From NCBI GenBank assembly GCA_018335195.1, contig JAGXKN010000002.1:1-64000 (forward strand): a stretch of 64,000 nt of DNA. Reading direction: 5' to 3'. This DNA is from Desulfobacterales bacterium (GTDB taxonomy: Bacteria; Desulfobacterota; Desulfobacteria; Desulfobacterales; Desulfosalsimonadaceae). Below are positions 44,544-53,346 of this stretch, in pieces. Position 1 is the first letter of the stretch. Each line of letters starts with the position of its first letter. Both the position numbers and the translations under genes were made by a program. A model generated the notes under the pieces. It had not been told where the DNA came from, ran no database searches, and was given only the letters and a program-made list of their open reading frames with translations.

Positions 44544-45977
44544 ATGAATCCTCAAGAACGAATGGATCCCCGGCCGCGGGAAGAATGTGGCATATTCGGC
44601 ATTCACCGCCATCCTGAATCCGCCCGGTTGACCTATTTCGGACTTTACGCCCTGCAGCACCGCGGTCAGGAAAGCGCGGGCATTGCGGTTGTCCGGGATG
44701 AGAACATCAAGTGCCACAAGGGCATGGGACTGGTGCCCGAGGTCTTTGACGACCGCATCCTGGAGTCGCTTTCCTGTGACTGCAGCGCAATCGGTCATGT
44801 GCGTTATTCCACCACCGGTGGCTCAGTGTTGACAAATGCTCAGCCATTTGCCGTCAACCACAGGGGCAAGTCCTACGGGGTGGCCCATAACGGCAACCTG
44901 GTCAATGCCCACACTTTAAAGCAGGAGCTTGAGGAAGAGGGCTCAATCTTTCAGACGTCCATGGACAGCGAGGTTTTTTTGCACCTGTTTGTCAAGAGCC
45001 TGCAGCATGGGTTCGAGCAGGCCCTGATAAACGCGGTGTCCCGGATTCAGGGGGCTTACAGTTTCGTGGTGCTCACCAGCCGGGGCGAAGTGGTGGGCAT
45101 CAAGGATCCCAGCGGATTCCGCCCCCTGTGCTTGGGCGAACTCCACGGGCATTACGTGCTGGCATCCGAATCCTGTGCCCTGGATCTGTTGGAGGCCAGG
45201 TTCGTGCGGGAGCTCGAGCCCGGCGAGATCGTGATTATAAACGATGCGGGCGTGCGCAGCATTTTTCCCCATCTGGAAACCCGCCGCACGTTCTGCATTT
45301 TCGAGTACATCTACTTTGCCCGGCCGGACAGCACCATATACGGCAAAAACGTGTACCTGACCCGCAAGGAGCACGGCCGCCGGCTGGCCCGGGAGGCCCC
45401 GGTGGATGCCGATCTGGTGATGCCGTTTCCGGATTCGGGAAATTACGCGGCCCTGGGATATTCGGAAGCCTCGGGGCTTCCGTTTGACCTGGGCATGATC
45501 CGCAACCATTATGTGGGCCGGACCTTTATCCAGCCCACCCAGGACATGCGTGATTTCGGGGTGCGTATGAAGCTCAACCCCGTAAAAGAGCTGCTGGCAG
45601 GCAAGGATATTATTATTATCGAGGATTCCATCATTCGGGGTACCACTGCCCGGACCCGGGTCAAGGCGCTTCGGGAACTGGGCGTCAAGCGGGTACACAT
45701 GCGCATCAGCTGTCCGCCGCACATATACCCTTGCCATTACGGCATTGATTTTTCCACCAAGGGCGAGTTGATTGCGGCCCGCAAGACCGTGGCTGAACTG
45801 GAAGAATTCCTGGGGCTGGATTCCCTTCACTACCTGAGCCTGGAAGGTCTGCTTGCGGCCACGGGGGTGGATTCCCCGGAAAATAATTTTTGCAAGGCTT
45901 GCTTTGACGGATGTTATCCGGTATCATTCGATCAAGATATATCCAAAAATTGCATGGAAACCCGTTCTTCGGTGTAG
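44544..45977 (+). CDS. purF: Amidophosphoribosyltransferase
   Basis: A 477-residue enzyme for the first step of purine synthesis, making phosphoribosylamine from PRPP and glutamine. A short propeptide (about 14 residues) precedes the nucleophile Cys in EECGIFGIHRH. The PRPP loop is IIIIEDSIIRGTTART. Cysteines in RRTFCIFEYIY, RISCPPHIYPC and FCKACFDGC fit the [4Fe-4S]-containing, propeptide-processed type known from Bacillus. The ATG at 44544 is used; an internal ATG at 44562 would still leave the nucleophile. The ribosome site is weak. The cyclic-nucleotide-binding gene begins 5 bases after the stop. Confidence 0.94.
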   Translation: MNPQERMDPRPREECGIFGIHRHPESARLTYFGLYALQHRGQESAGIAVVRDENIKCHKGMGLVPEVFDDRILESLSCDCSAIGHVRYSTTGGSVLTNAQPFAVNHRGKSYGVAHNGNLVNAHTLKQELEEEGSIFQTSMDSEVFLHLFVKSLQHGFEQALINAVSRIQGAYSFVVLTSRGEVVGIKDPSGFRPLCLGELHGHYVLASESCALDLLEARFVRELEPGEIVIINDAGVRSIFPHLETRRTFCIFEYIYFARPDSTIYGKNVYLTRKEHGRRLAREAPVDADLVMPFPDSGNYAALGYSEASGLPFDLGMIRNHYVGRTFIQPTQDMRDFGVRMKLNPVKELLAGKDIIIIEDSIIRGTTARTRVKALRELGVKRVHMRISCPPHIYPCHYGIDFSTKGELIAARKTVAELEEFLGLDSLHYLSLEGLLAATGVDSPENNFCKACFDGCYPVSFDQDISKNCMETRSSV

Positions 45978-45982
45978 GAAAA

Positions 45983-46501
45983 ATGATTGAATCCAAGTAT
46001 TTAAAGGATAACGTCCAGAACATTCAGCGCTTGATGAATCTGCCGGGCTTAAAGGATTTCGAGACCCGGAACCTGGCAAAGCTGCTGCGGCTGAGCAAGA
46101 TCCGGGAATACGAGGACGGCGAGATCATTATCCGGGAAGGCGACAACGATCCCTGGCTCTATTTCCTGCTTTCCGGGGAGCTGATCATCAAGAAGCAGGG
46201 GGTGGAAATCGGGCGCCTTTCCCAGGTGGGCGAGATATTCGGCGAGATGCGCATTATTGACAGCCTTACGCGCTCGGCTTCGGTATATGCCGATGGCAGA
46301 ACCATCTGCCTGTGCGTGGACACTTCCGCCAAGGGGCGGCTGTCGAGTTCCACCCAGCGCGATGAGCGACTGGATTTCCTTTTGCTGCTGTACCGGATAT
46401 TTGCTGAGTACATGTCCATCCGCCTGCGGGCGACCAATGATGAACTGTTCAAGGCCAAAAATGAACTCCTTAAACTAAAGGAAGGCCGCCGCAAGGCCTG
46501 A
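45983..46501 (+). CDS. Cyclic-nucleotide-binding domain protein
   Basis: A 172-residue protein with one cNMP-binding (CAP-type) domain at about residues 20-130: EDGEIIIREGDNDPWLYFLLSGEL, then GRLSQVGEIFGEMRIIDSLTRSASVYA, in which the phosphate-binding cassette is FGEMRIIDSLTRSA. The conserved Gly-Glu is kept as GEM. The last 40 residues are a charged helix (ATNDELFKAKNELLKLKEGRRKA), probably a coiled coil, and there is no DNA-binding domain. It may sense a cyclic nucleotide or act as a regulatory partner. AGGA lies six bases before the ATG, and it directly follows purF. A radical SAM gene comes 54 bases later. Confidence 0.85.
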   Translation: MIESKYLKDNVQNIQRLMNLPGLKDFETRNLAKLLRLSKIREYEDGEIIIREGDNDPWLYFLLSGELIIKKQGVEIGRLSQVGEIFGEMRIIDSLTRSASVYADGRTICLCVDTSAKGRLSSSTQRDERLDFLLLLYRIFAEYMSIRLRATNDELFKAKNELLKLKEGRRKA

Positions 46502-46555
46502 AGCGTTTTTAAAGCGCTGAAGTTGTTCCCGGTTACAGCCTGACGTGGATGCCTG

Positions 46556-47557
46556 ATGAAGAAAACCGTTTTGTTTGCAAAAAACGCCGTCAACGTATTT
46601 TTTCATATCACCACCCGCTGCAACCTCAAGTGCGCCCACTGCTATATCAATCCGGATCAGCACGGAGACCACACCCTGCCCCTGCATACGGTCACGGACT
46701 GGCTGGGGCTTTTCTATAACCCAGGCAAGGACGCAAACCTGATCCTTCTGGGCGGAGAGCCCACGCTGCATCCGGAACTGGCCAAAATCGTGGAAGCGGC
46801 CCGGCAGATCGGCTACGGATCTGTCACCATTGATACCAACGGGTACCTGTTCCACGACATCCTTGACAAGATCACCCCTTCCCGGGTGGATTATTTCAGT
46901 TTCAGCCTGGACGGGGCAACCTCGGCCACCAACGACCGCATCCGGGGGGCCGGGTGTTATGATACCTGCATCCGTGGCATCCGGCAGGCCGCGGAAAAGG
47001 GGTTTTCCGTAAGTGTGATCTATACGGTCAGCCGGCAGAATATGCATGAACTGGCGGATATGAAACCGATCCTGGAGGACTTGGGCGTCAGCCGGTTTTT
47101 TATTCAGGTGATCGGCATCCGAGGCCGGTCCGCGGGTTTCGACAAAGAGGCGTTGCAGCTCAGCCCTCAGGAATGGGAGACCCATGTCCCGCCGGTTGCC
47201 GAGGCAGTGGCCCGAAGCGGGATCACCGTGACCTATCCGCAGGTTTTTCTCGCACCTGAAGAGACCTTCGAGTGCGCGGGCAACGTGGCGGAAAATTATT
47301 TCCTCTTTCCCAACGGCCGGGTTTACCAGTGCCCGCTTTGCGAGGACTACCCGCTGCACAGCATGCGCATCGAAAACAACCGCATTTGCCGCACCCCGAA
47401 AATCAACGAAGCCGACCTGTTCAGCCTGGATATCCCGGAGGGCTGCGTGATGAACAAGCTGGTCCAGGCCGGCAACATCGATTACGATTCCGGCGGCAAG
47501 CCCGTGTGCAAGATCGCCTGCTGCCTTTTAAAAGAGGAGATTCCCGCCTCGCTATAA
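46556..47557 (+). CDS. Radical SAM protein with extra C-terminal cysteines
   Basis: A 333-residue protein. The radical SAM cluster motif CNLKCAHC is at residues 22-29 (TTRCNLKCAHCYINPDQHG), followed by the GGE motif (LLGGEPTLHPEL). The C-terminal part has cysteines in FPNGRVYQCPLCEDYPL and in GGKPVCKIACCLL, so a second, SPASM/twitch-like cluster is possible. Such enzymes modify peptides, cofactors or nucleosides; no precursor peptide is evident nearby. It lies between the cyclic-nucleotide-binding protein and the diguanylate cyclase, 18 bases upstream of the latter, so a common operon is likely. Substrate unknown. Confidence 0.88.
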   Translation: MKKTVLFAKNAVNVFFHITTRCNLKCAHCYINPDQHGDHTLPLHTVTDWLGLFYNPGKDANLILLGGEPTLHPELAKIVEAARQIGYGSVTIDTNGYLFHDILDKITPSRVDYFSFSLDGATSATNDRIRGAGCYDTCIRGIRQAAEKGFSVSVIYTVSRQNMHELADMKPILEDLGVSRFFIQVIGIRGRSAGFDKEALQLSPQEWETHVPPVAEAVARSGITVTYPQVFLAPEETFECAGNVAENYFLFPNGRVYQCPLCEDYPLHSMRIENNRICRTPKINEADLFSLDIPEGCVMNKLVQAGNIDYDSGGKPVCKIACCLLKEEIPASL

Positions 47558-47575
47558 GGGAGAATACAATTTGTC

Positions 47576-49309
47576 ATGGGCCTGCATGGGCGTGTATTGC
47601 AGTTTCCCGTAATTGTACTGGCAGCGGGGTGGATTTTTGCAACCGGGTGCGGGATTTGCGCCGCGGCGTCCGTTCCTTCAGTGCAGATTCCCCCGGACCG
47701 CCAGAAACGCGATCTTTCCGGATACGTGGAACTGCTCAGGGACCCGGAACATGCATGGACCATCAGCGAAGTTCTTTTCCCGCCGCTTTCGCAGCAATTT
47801 AAACCCGCAGGCCCCGGTGTGCCGCACCTTGGGATTACGGATGCCGCAGTCTGGGTCCGGTTCCATCTGGCCGGGGCGCCGCCGGACGGCTGGGTGCTCA
47901 AGGTGGGGTGGCCGTACCTCGCAACGGTAAAACTTCGGGATCTGCGGCAGAATTCGGGACTCCGGGTGATCGGCCGGAGCCCTGGGGAAAGGTCGTTTTC
48001 CGCCTGGGCGTTTCCCGCCGGAAATGACACCGACTGGTCCGTATATGCCCGTTTCGTGAGCCAGGGGATGCTCACCCTGCCCATGACGCTGTATACCGAG
48101 GATGCGCATTTGAAACATCAGCGGGTGCGCAGCATGGGATACGGGGTTTATTATGGCATTATCCTGGCCATGGCCCTGTACAATCTGTTTTTGTTTTTTT
48201 CTCTGCGCGACCGGGCCTACCTCTACTACGTGCTCTACATGTTTGCGCTGCTGTTGTATTTTCTGGGGTTAAACGGGTTGACCCTGGAATATCTCCTGCC
48301 CGGCCGCCGGGCTATGGATTCCCGCCTGACGCTGTTTTTCCTTTCGCTGATATTTATTACAGCCGGAGTATTCACCCGGAAATTTCTGGCCACGAAAAAA
48401 AACGCGCCGGTTTTTGACCGGATTATCCTGGCCTTTATCCTGAACGGGCTGGTGCTGGGCGGGCTTTCCTTTTTTGCCCGGTTTTCACTGCTTTCCGCCC
48501 TGTTCAGTATACTGGGCACGGCAGCGCCCTTTCTGCTGATCACTGTCGCGGTGGTCGTCTGGCGGCGCGGTTTCGGCCCGGCCCGGTATTACCTGCTGGC
48601 CTGGACGATCTACGGCATCGGCACCCTGAACTTCGCATTGACCTACAGCGGGGTGATCGGTTTTACCACCCTGGGTTTCCACAGCTATCAGATCGGTTCA
48701 GCAGTCGAATCGATTCTGCTGTCCTTTGCCCTGGCAGACCGGATCCGGGTTTTGCGCCAAGAGCGGGAGGAGGCCCGGGGAAGCGAGCGCCGGGCCATGG
48801 ACCTGGCTTTTCGCGATGCCCTGACCGGGCTTTACAACTCCCGGTTTTTTCGCGCCCAGATCGGACCGGAAATGCAGCGGGCCCAAAATCTGGGCCACCC
48901 GCTTTCCCTGGTCATGCTTGATGTGGACGATTTCAAGCAGTTTAACGACGAATACGGGCATATCCAGGGCGATCAGGTGCTGGCACACCTGGGCGACCGC
49001 ATCCGGGCACAGACCCGGGATTCGGATTATGCCTGCAGGTACGGAGGAGAGGAATTCGCCATGATAATGCCCACCATGACCGGCGCGCGGGCGATGGAAG
49101 TCGGGCAGCGGATCCGCAGGGATTTTGAAAATTATGTCTTTGTGCCCCGGCCGGGTCGGAAAGTCCAGGTGACCGTAAGCATCGGTGCCGCCGAGTATCA
49201 GTCCGGTATTCTGCCCCAGGATTTCGTGGACCGGGCGGACCATGCCCTGTACTGGTCCAAGGCGGCCGGGAAAAACACCGCACGGCTGTGGCAGGCCGCC
49301 AGCAAATAG
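47576..49309 (+). CDS. 7TMR-DISM membrane diguanylate cyclase (GGDEF)
   Basis: A 577-residue membrane signalling protein. A signal peptide is followed by a periplasmic 7TMR-DISM extracellular domain (about residues 40-180), seven membrane helices (about 185-390) and a cytoplasmic GGDEF domain (about 410-577). The active site reads YGGEEF, and RDSD five residues before it fits the RxxD inhibitory site, so the enzyme should make c-di-GMP with product feedback. Metal aspartate lies in LVMLDVDDFKQFND. The periplasmic domain probably binds carbohydrate or another small ligand. The ribosome site (GGGAG) is rather far from the ATG. Confidence 0.92.
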   Translation: MGLHGRVLQFPVIVLAAGWIFATGCGICAAASVPSVQIPPDRQKRDLSGYVELLRDPEHAWTISEVLFPPLSQQFKPAGPGVPHLGITDAAVWVRFHLAGAPPDGWVLKVGWPYLATVKLRDLRQNSGLRVIGRSPGERSFSAWAFPAGNDTDWSVYARFVSQGMLTLPMTLYTEDAHLKHQRVRSMGYGVYYGIILAMALYNLFLFFSLRDRAYLYYVLYMFALLLYFLGLNGLTLEYLLPGRRAMDSRLTLFFLSLIFITAGVFTRKFLATKKNAPVFDRIILAFILNGLVLGGLSFFARFSLLSALFSILGTAAPFLLITVAVVVWRRGFGPARYYLLAWTIYGIGTLNFALTYSGVIGFTTLGFHSYQIGSAVESILLSFALADRIRVLRQEREEARGSERRAMDLAFRDALTGLYNSRFFRAQIGPEMQRAQNLGHPLSLVMLDVDDFKQFNDEYGHIQGDQVLAHLGDRIRAQTRDSDYACRYGGEEFAMIMPTMTGARAMEVGQRIRRDFENYVFVPRPGRKVQVTVSIGAAEYQSGILPQDFVDRADHALYWSKAAGKNTARLWQAASK

Positions 49310-49365
49310 GCGGTTTTTGCAGGAGCGCTTGTGATACGGGTTTCCGGGCGACGTGATTAAACTCA

Positions 49366-49394
49366 TTGCAACATTATTGACAAATCGTTAATAT
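49366..49394 (+). promoter_or_regulatory. Weak sigma-70 promoter candidate before the PhoH gene
   Basis: TTGCAA (49366-49371) and TAATAT (49389-49394) are 17 bases apart, about 45 bases before the start codon. The -35 and -10 boxes each match four of six consensus bases; spacing and AT-richness are the main support. Confidence 0.33.
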
Positions 49395-49436
49395 AAAGTC
49401 GTCCTGAGAATCTCTTTTAGAGAAAGGTCCCTGTCC

Positions 49437-50765
49437 ATGGCCGATCAAGAGAAACGCTACGTTCTCGACACCAATGTCATTCTCCATGACAGTTCGAGCA
49501 TCCAGCATTTTGAAGAACACCAAGTCGTGATCCCGATCTCCGTGCTCGAAGAACTGGATGCTTTTAAAAAAGGCAATGAGGCCCTGAATTTCCACGCCCG
49601 GGAATTTCTGCGCACACTGGATTCGCTCAGCGGGGATAAGCTGTTTAACGGCGGGGTGAAAATCGGCCAAAACACCGGCAGAATCTCGGTGAAGCTGGAG
49701 CAGGCCTTTCACCCGGACCTGGAGCTCAATTTCGCCAGCCACAAGCACGACCACCGGATTTTGAATACCGCCTATCATCTGGCCAAAGAGGATCCGGGCC
49801 GGGAGGTGATCCTGGTGACAAAGGACGTCAACCTGCGGATGAAGGCCAAGGCCCTGGGACTGATGTCCCGGGACTACACCAGTGATCATGTGCGGGATAT
49901 CAATGCCCTGTATTCCGGAAAACGGGTGGCCGAGGGCATTGCACCGGAACTCATCAACAATCTGTATCACAAGCCCCACGAGGTTCCCCTTTCTGAGATG
50001 GATATTGACCCGCCCCTGATATCCAACGAGTACCTGATTTTGCGAAACGGCAGAAAATCCGGGCTGGTCCGGTTTGATCCGGCCATGCGGATGCTGCGCC
50101 GGGTGGATCGAAAGGCGGCTTACAACATCACACCGCGCAACGCGGAGCAGACCTTTGCGCTAAACGCCCTGCTGGATCCGGATATTCATCTGGTCAGCAT
50201 CACCGGCAAGGCCGGGACCGGCAAAACGCTTCTGGCACTGGCCGCCGCCCTGGAAGCCAAGCGGGGTTACAGACAGATTTTCATGGCCCGGCCCGTGGTG
50301 CCCCTGAGCAACCGGGATATGGGATACCTGCCCGGCGATATCCCGGCCAAGCTGGATCCCTACATGCAGCCCCTGTATGACAACCTGTCTGTCATCCAGA
50401 ACCAGTTTTCGGAAAACGAGCCTTCCCATCAGCACATCAGCCAGATGCTGGATGCCAATAAACTCGTGATCGCCCCGCTTTCCTATATCCGCGGCAGAAG
50501 CCTGGTGAAAATCTTCTTTATTGTCGACGAGGCTCAGAACCTGACCCCGCATGAGATCAAGACCATTATCACCCGCTCGGGCGAAGGCACCAAGATGGTC
50601 TTTACCGGGGACATTTTTCAGATCGATCATCCCTATCTTGATACGCTTTCCAACGGCTTGAGCTATCTGATCGAGAAAATGCAGGGCCAGCAGCGCTATG
50701 CGCATGTCTCCCTGGAAAAAGGGGAGCGCTCGGAGCTGGCAGAACTGGCCAGCGACCTGCTCTAG
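49437..50765 (+). CDS. PIN-domain PhoH-family ATPase
   Basis: A 442-residue protein with two domains. Residues 1-140 are a PIN nuclease domain (KRYVLDTNVILHDSSSI; VLEELDAFKK; ILVTKDVNLRMKA) with the acidic residues for metal binding. Residues 200-442 are a PhoH ATPase: Walker A GKAGTGKTLLAL, IVDEAQNLTPHE as Walker B, and TGDIFQIDHPYLD. Proteins of this architecture (PhoH2-like) are known as ribonuclease/RNA helicases. The ATG follows AGAAAGG about 10 bases upstream. It stands alone with its own likely promoter. No partner antitoxin gene is adjacent. Confidence 0.92.
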   Translation: MADQEKRYVLDTNVILHDSSSIQHFEEHQVVIPISVLEELDAFKKGNEALNFHAREFLRTLDSLSGDKLFNGGVKIGQNTGRISVKLEQAFHPDLELNFASHKHDHRILNTAYHLAKEDPGREVILVTKDVNLRMKAKALGLMSRDYTSDHVRDINALYSGKRVAEGIAPELINNLYHKPHEVPLSEMDIDPPLISNEYLILRNGRKSGLVRFDPAMRMLRRVDRKAAYNITPRNAEQTFALNALLDPDIHLVSITGKAGTGKTLLALAAALEAKRGYRQIFMARPVVPLSNRDMGYLPGDIPAKLDPYMQPLYDNLSVIQNQFSENEPSHQHISQMLDANKLVIAPLSYIRGRSLVKIFFIVDEAQNLTPHEIKTIITRSGEGTKMVFTGDIFQIDHPYLDTLSNGLSYLIEKMQGQQRYAHVSLEKGERSELAELASDLL

Positions 50766-50888
50766 CGGAAATCTTCATGATTTTTCCCCTGCCCGGTCCG
50801 GGCGGCCCCCCTGGATAATACCGGAATGAATTGTTACATTACATGAAAACCGGCTTAATCCGAAACCAATTGAAAGGAGGGAGAAAAA

Positions 50889-51362
50889 ATGGGATTTGCA
50901 CTGTCGGAAATGCAGCTCAGGAGCCCCGCCTTTGAAACCCGGGGCAGGATTCCCCAGAAACACACAGGCGACGGCCAGGATGTATCCCCGGCCCTGGAGT
51001 GGACCGATGTCCCGGAAGGAACGCGTTCCTTTGCCGTGATCTGCCATGATCCGGATGCGCCCCTGGTGCTGCCGGGCACCTACGGGTTTGTCCACTGGGT
51101 GCTCTACAACATCCCGGCCTCGGTGACCGGCCTGCCGGAAGGGTTCCCGGATTACACCAAGGGGGTCAACGACTTCAACCAGGAGGGCTACAAGGGACCC
51201 AATCCGCCGCCCGGCCATGGCGTGCACCATTATTTCTGGTGGGTGCTGGCTTTGAACCTGGAATTGAACCTGGAGCCGGGCCTTACCCAGTGGCAGCTGC
51301 TGGAACGCATTGAACCCCACCTCATCGGAATGAACCGCATCGTCGGTATATATGAGAAATAA
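50889..51362 (+). CDS. YbhB/YbcL-type PEBP family protein
   Basis: A 157-residue protein of the phosphatidylethanolamine-binding (Raf kinase inhibitor-like) family. Family motifs are present: EWTDVPEGTRSFAVICHDPDAP and FVHWVLYNIPA, and GPNPPPGHGVHHYFWWVLAL, which build the ligand pocket. Bacterial members are cytoplasmic or periplasmic and their role is not settled; no signal peptide is seen here. AAAGGAGGGAG lies close before the ATG, a strong ribosome site. It is the last plus-strand gene before two minus-strand haem proteins. Confidence 0.92.
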   Translation: MGFALSEMQLRSPAFETRGRIPQKHTGDGQDVSPALEWTDVPEGTRSFAVICHDPDAPLVLPGTYGFVHWVLYNIPASVTGLPEGFPDYTKGVNDFNQEGYKGPNPPPGHGVHHYFWWVLALNLELNLEPGLTQWQLLERIEPHLIGMNRIVGIYEK

Positions 51363-51380
51363 TTTCCGGTGGGTTTTGTA

Positions 51381-51416
51381 AGGGCCTTCCGGCAGGGGAG
51401 TTTTCCGGGAGGCCCT
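51381..51416 (+). terminator. Hairpin after the PEBP gene, weak terminator candidate
   Basis: AGGGCCTTCC (51381-51390) pairs with GGGAGGCCCT (51407-51416) with one wobble and a 16-base loop. Only a short T-rich tail (GATTTATT) follows, so termination is uncertain. Confidence 0.4.
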
Positions 51417-51507
51417 GATTTATTCCGGCCCGACCCCCTGTGACAACGCCATTGACAACAGCGTGGAAATCTATTGGTTCGTAATGATCCGGCAGGCAAA
51501 GATCGAT

Positions 51508-52296
51508 TCAGCTTTCGGGTCCCGGTGCTTCGGCTTTAACCCAGTTTTCAAGGGTCCGGATGTCACTTTCTGGCAATGCCGGAGCTGAAAGAGGCATTTG
51601 CGGCGTTGAAAGGCCCTTCACCCTTCTGATCAGTTCGCTTTGCCCCGGTTTGCCGGGAATCACCACCGGATGGTGCTTGCTGCCTTTCATTACTTCTTGG
51701 TAAGAGGTTAAATCCAGTCCTTTGGGCGGGTTGGCCCCGGTATGACAGTTTCTGCAATTGTCCCGGAAAATCTTCTGCACATCTGCAAAAACAACTTCCG
51801 CTGATTTTAACCCGGGGGGCGCCGTTTTTTCAACCGCCGGATGTTGCCCGTTTGCCTTATTGAACTTGTGCGCGAAAACGATTTCGCCGCCGAAGTAACC
51901 GAGCCCGACCACGGTAAAAAAGGAAAGCAGATAAATCAGCAAAAGCGCGCCTGAGCGGCCGCCGCGCCCGGTGTAGAGAATAACGGATAAAAGCAGGAAA
52001 AGCGCAAGGATGCAGGCGAGGATAATTTTCATTTTGATTGGAAAAATCCAGCCGGCCCCGTAATAATGATACCAGTCCATGACGCCCAGTATCACGGTGG
52101 GAAAGATGGCAAGAAACGCCAGAGAGATGCAGTGTCCGGCAGTTTGTGCAAATTTGCCATATCTCGGGATCATGGCGATCAGGCTGAATATCAGCGCGCC
52201 CGTGACAAGGCCGATGGTCAGATGGGTAAACGGGGGGTGAAGCGGATGCGTATACCCCAGCGTTTCAAAAAATCGATAGATGAAATCGATATTCAT
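51508..52296 (-). CDS. Membrane-anchored c-type cytochrome domain protein
   Basis: A 262-residue protein. The first 150 residues contain about four membrane helices resembling DUF2231 (THPLHPPFTHLTIGLVTG). The C-terminal part is periplasmic with one haem-attachment motif CRNCH and the phrase PPKGLDLTSYQEVMKGS, as in Planctomycete-type cytochrome c domains. A distal methionine may be the one in TPQMPLSAPALP. It probably moves electrons in the periplasm. AGGGGAAA lies six bases before the ATG. The P460-type gene is 175 bases upstream on the same strand. Confidence 0.82.
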   Translation of the reverse strand: MNIDFIYRFFETLGYTHPLHPPFTHLTIGLVTGALIFSLIAMIPRYGKFAQTAGHCISLAFLAIFPTVILGVMDWYHYYGAGWIFPIKMKIILACILALFLLLSVILYTGRGGRSGALLLIYLLSFFTVVGLGYFGGEIVFAHKFNKANGQHPAVEKTAPPGLKSAEVVFADVQKIFRDNCRNCHTGANPPKGLDLTSYQEVMKGSKHHPVVIPGKPGQSELIRRVKGLSTPQMPLSAPALPESDIRTLENWVKAEAPGPES

Positions 52297-52471
52297 GCTG
52301 TTTCCCCTGTTTGAACACAGCCCCGGTCACTGCCGCCGGCCGGCAAATTCGCATTGACTGCAGTTCAATCTCTGTTACGGCATCGATTCAGAAGCTTTCA
52401 TAACGATATCGACATAGCAGGTAACCGCTTACTTTGACTCGATGCACCCATGCCCGGCTGGCTATCATGAT

Positions 52472-52966
52472 TTACTTCGGCTCCGTGACCACATAATCGC
52501 CCCCGCCCATTGCTTCATGGCAGGAAATGCAGCTGTCCACCTTGCCGGCGGCCATGGCTTTCCCGTCCGGCCCGTATTTGGCCCAGAACCAGTCACTTGC
52601 GCCGGGATTGTATCCGGACACCTTGTACATCGGGGTAACGGCCATCAGGGAGGATTTGTCCTTCCCGTAATTTTCTTTGACCAGAATGGCGCCTTCTGGC
52701 ATCGGCCGGTTGTTTTTCGCCGCGTCATAGGCGATGTCATTGGCGTAGAGTTTTAAATGCGCACCGTGCGGACTTTGTCCCGGATACATCCCCTCGTAGC
52801 CGGGGAAGAATTTCCATTGGGTATAGTCTTTCTGCGTGATGTAGTCCCAGACCGATTCGGCGTCCGGCGCCGGCATTGTCCCGCCGGTGTAGGCAGTGTC
52901 CTGCAATGCGATAAATGCAAACCCGGAAACGATAACAGCGACGGCAACGGCGATTGTCTTTTTCAT
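52472..52966 (-). CDS. Cytochrome P460-like small haem protein
   Basis: A 164-residue exported protein. The ATG at 52964-52966 has AAAGGAGG seven bases upstream and is preferred over a start 9 codons earlier. A cleavable signal peptide is clear (MKKTIAVAVAVIVSGFAFIAL). The mature part fits the cytochrome P460 fold (WKFFPGYEGMYPGQSPHGAHLKLYAND; AILVKENYGKD) and has one haem motif CISCH near the C-terminus. P460 proteins handle hydroxylamine or NO-related chemistry in nitrifiers; homologues in anaerobes may detoxify nitrogen oxides, but this is only inference. The cross-link lysine cannot be verified. Confidence 0.8.
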   Translation of the reverse strand: MKKTIAVAVAVIVSGFAFIALQDTAYTGGTMPAPDAESVWDYITQKDYTQWKFFPGYEGMYPGQSPHGAHLKLYANDIAYDAAKNNRPMPEGAILVKENYGKDKSSLMAVTPMYKVSGYNPGASDWFWAKYGPDGKAMAAGKVDSCISCHEAMGGGDYVVTEPK

Positions 52967-53208
52967 GGCAAACCTCCTTTGTGTTTGAATCAAATCAAGG
53001 TACGGGCAATCGCCACGCGGGCGCTGCTGTGGCGGATTTTTGACCGTTCCGGCATCGTATGTTTAAATCTATGCATGAAAAAAAGGATCGCAAAAAAACG
53101 ATTTCAAATCGGTGAATTTGCCGGGAAAATGGGAGTTTTCCCGGTTCCTCCCGGTTCCGTTGCCCCGGCCGCGGGCTGAAGCCCTGGAGTGAATCCGGAA
53201 AAAATTGC

Positions 53209-53236
53209 TTGACAGCCCGGCGCATTGTTGTATTTT
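53209..53236 (+). promoter_or_regulatory. Sigma-70 promoter of the 67-residue gene
   Basis: TTGACA (53209-53214), a perfect -35 box, and TATTTT (53231-53236) are 16 bases apart. The region just downstream is AT-rich, and the start codon is about 105 bases further on, giving a long leader. Confidence 0.6.
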
Positions 53237-53250
53237 GTAATTAAACATAA

Positions 53251-53313
53251 CTTATTGTTATTATTAATCAAAATTAATATTTCTGATATTTTTTAAGTTT
53301 TAATAACAATAAG
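53251..53313 (+). repeat. Perfect 13-bp inverted repeat in the leader of the small-protein gene
   Basis: CTTATTGTTATTA (53251-53263) is exactly inverted at 53301-53313, with 37 bases between. In RNA it gives a long AT-rich stem just after the predicted transcript start; in DNA it could be two operator half-sites. The ribosome site lies about 22 bases after it. Confidence 0.65.
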
Positions 53314-53346
53314 GGGGCGCCCGGGGATTCGGGTAAGGAGGATTGC

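Larger units (their letters stand above)
52967..53346. other. 380-bp divergent region with several hairpins
   Basis: It separates the P460-type gene from the 67-residue gene. On the minus strand it has a strong 9-bp hairpin (53121-53144) and then CGATT-TGA-AATCG with a T7 run (53092-53111). On the plus strand it has a sigma-70 promoter (53209-53236) and a 13-bp inverted repeat (53251-53313). The middle is AT-rich. Confidence 0.55.
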
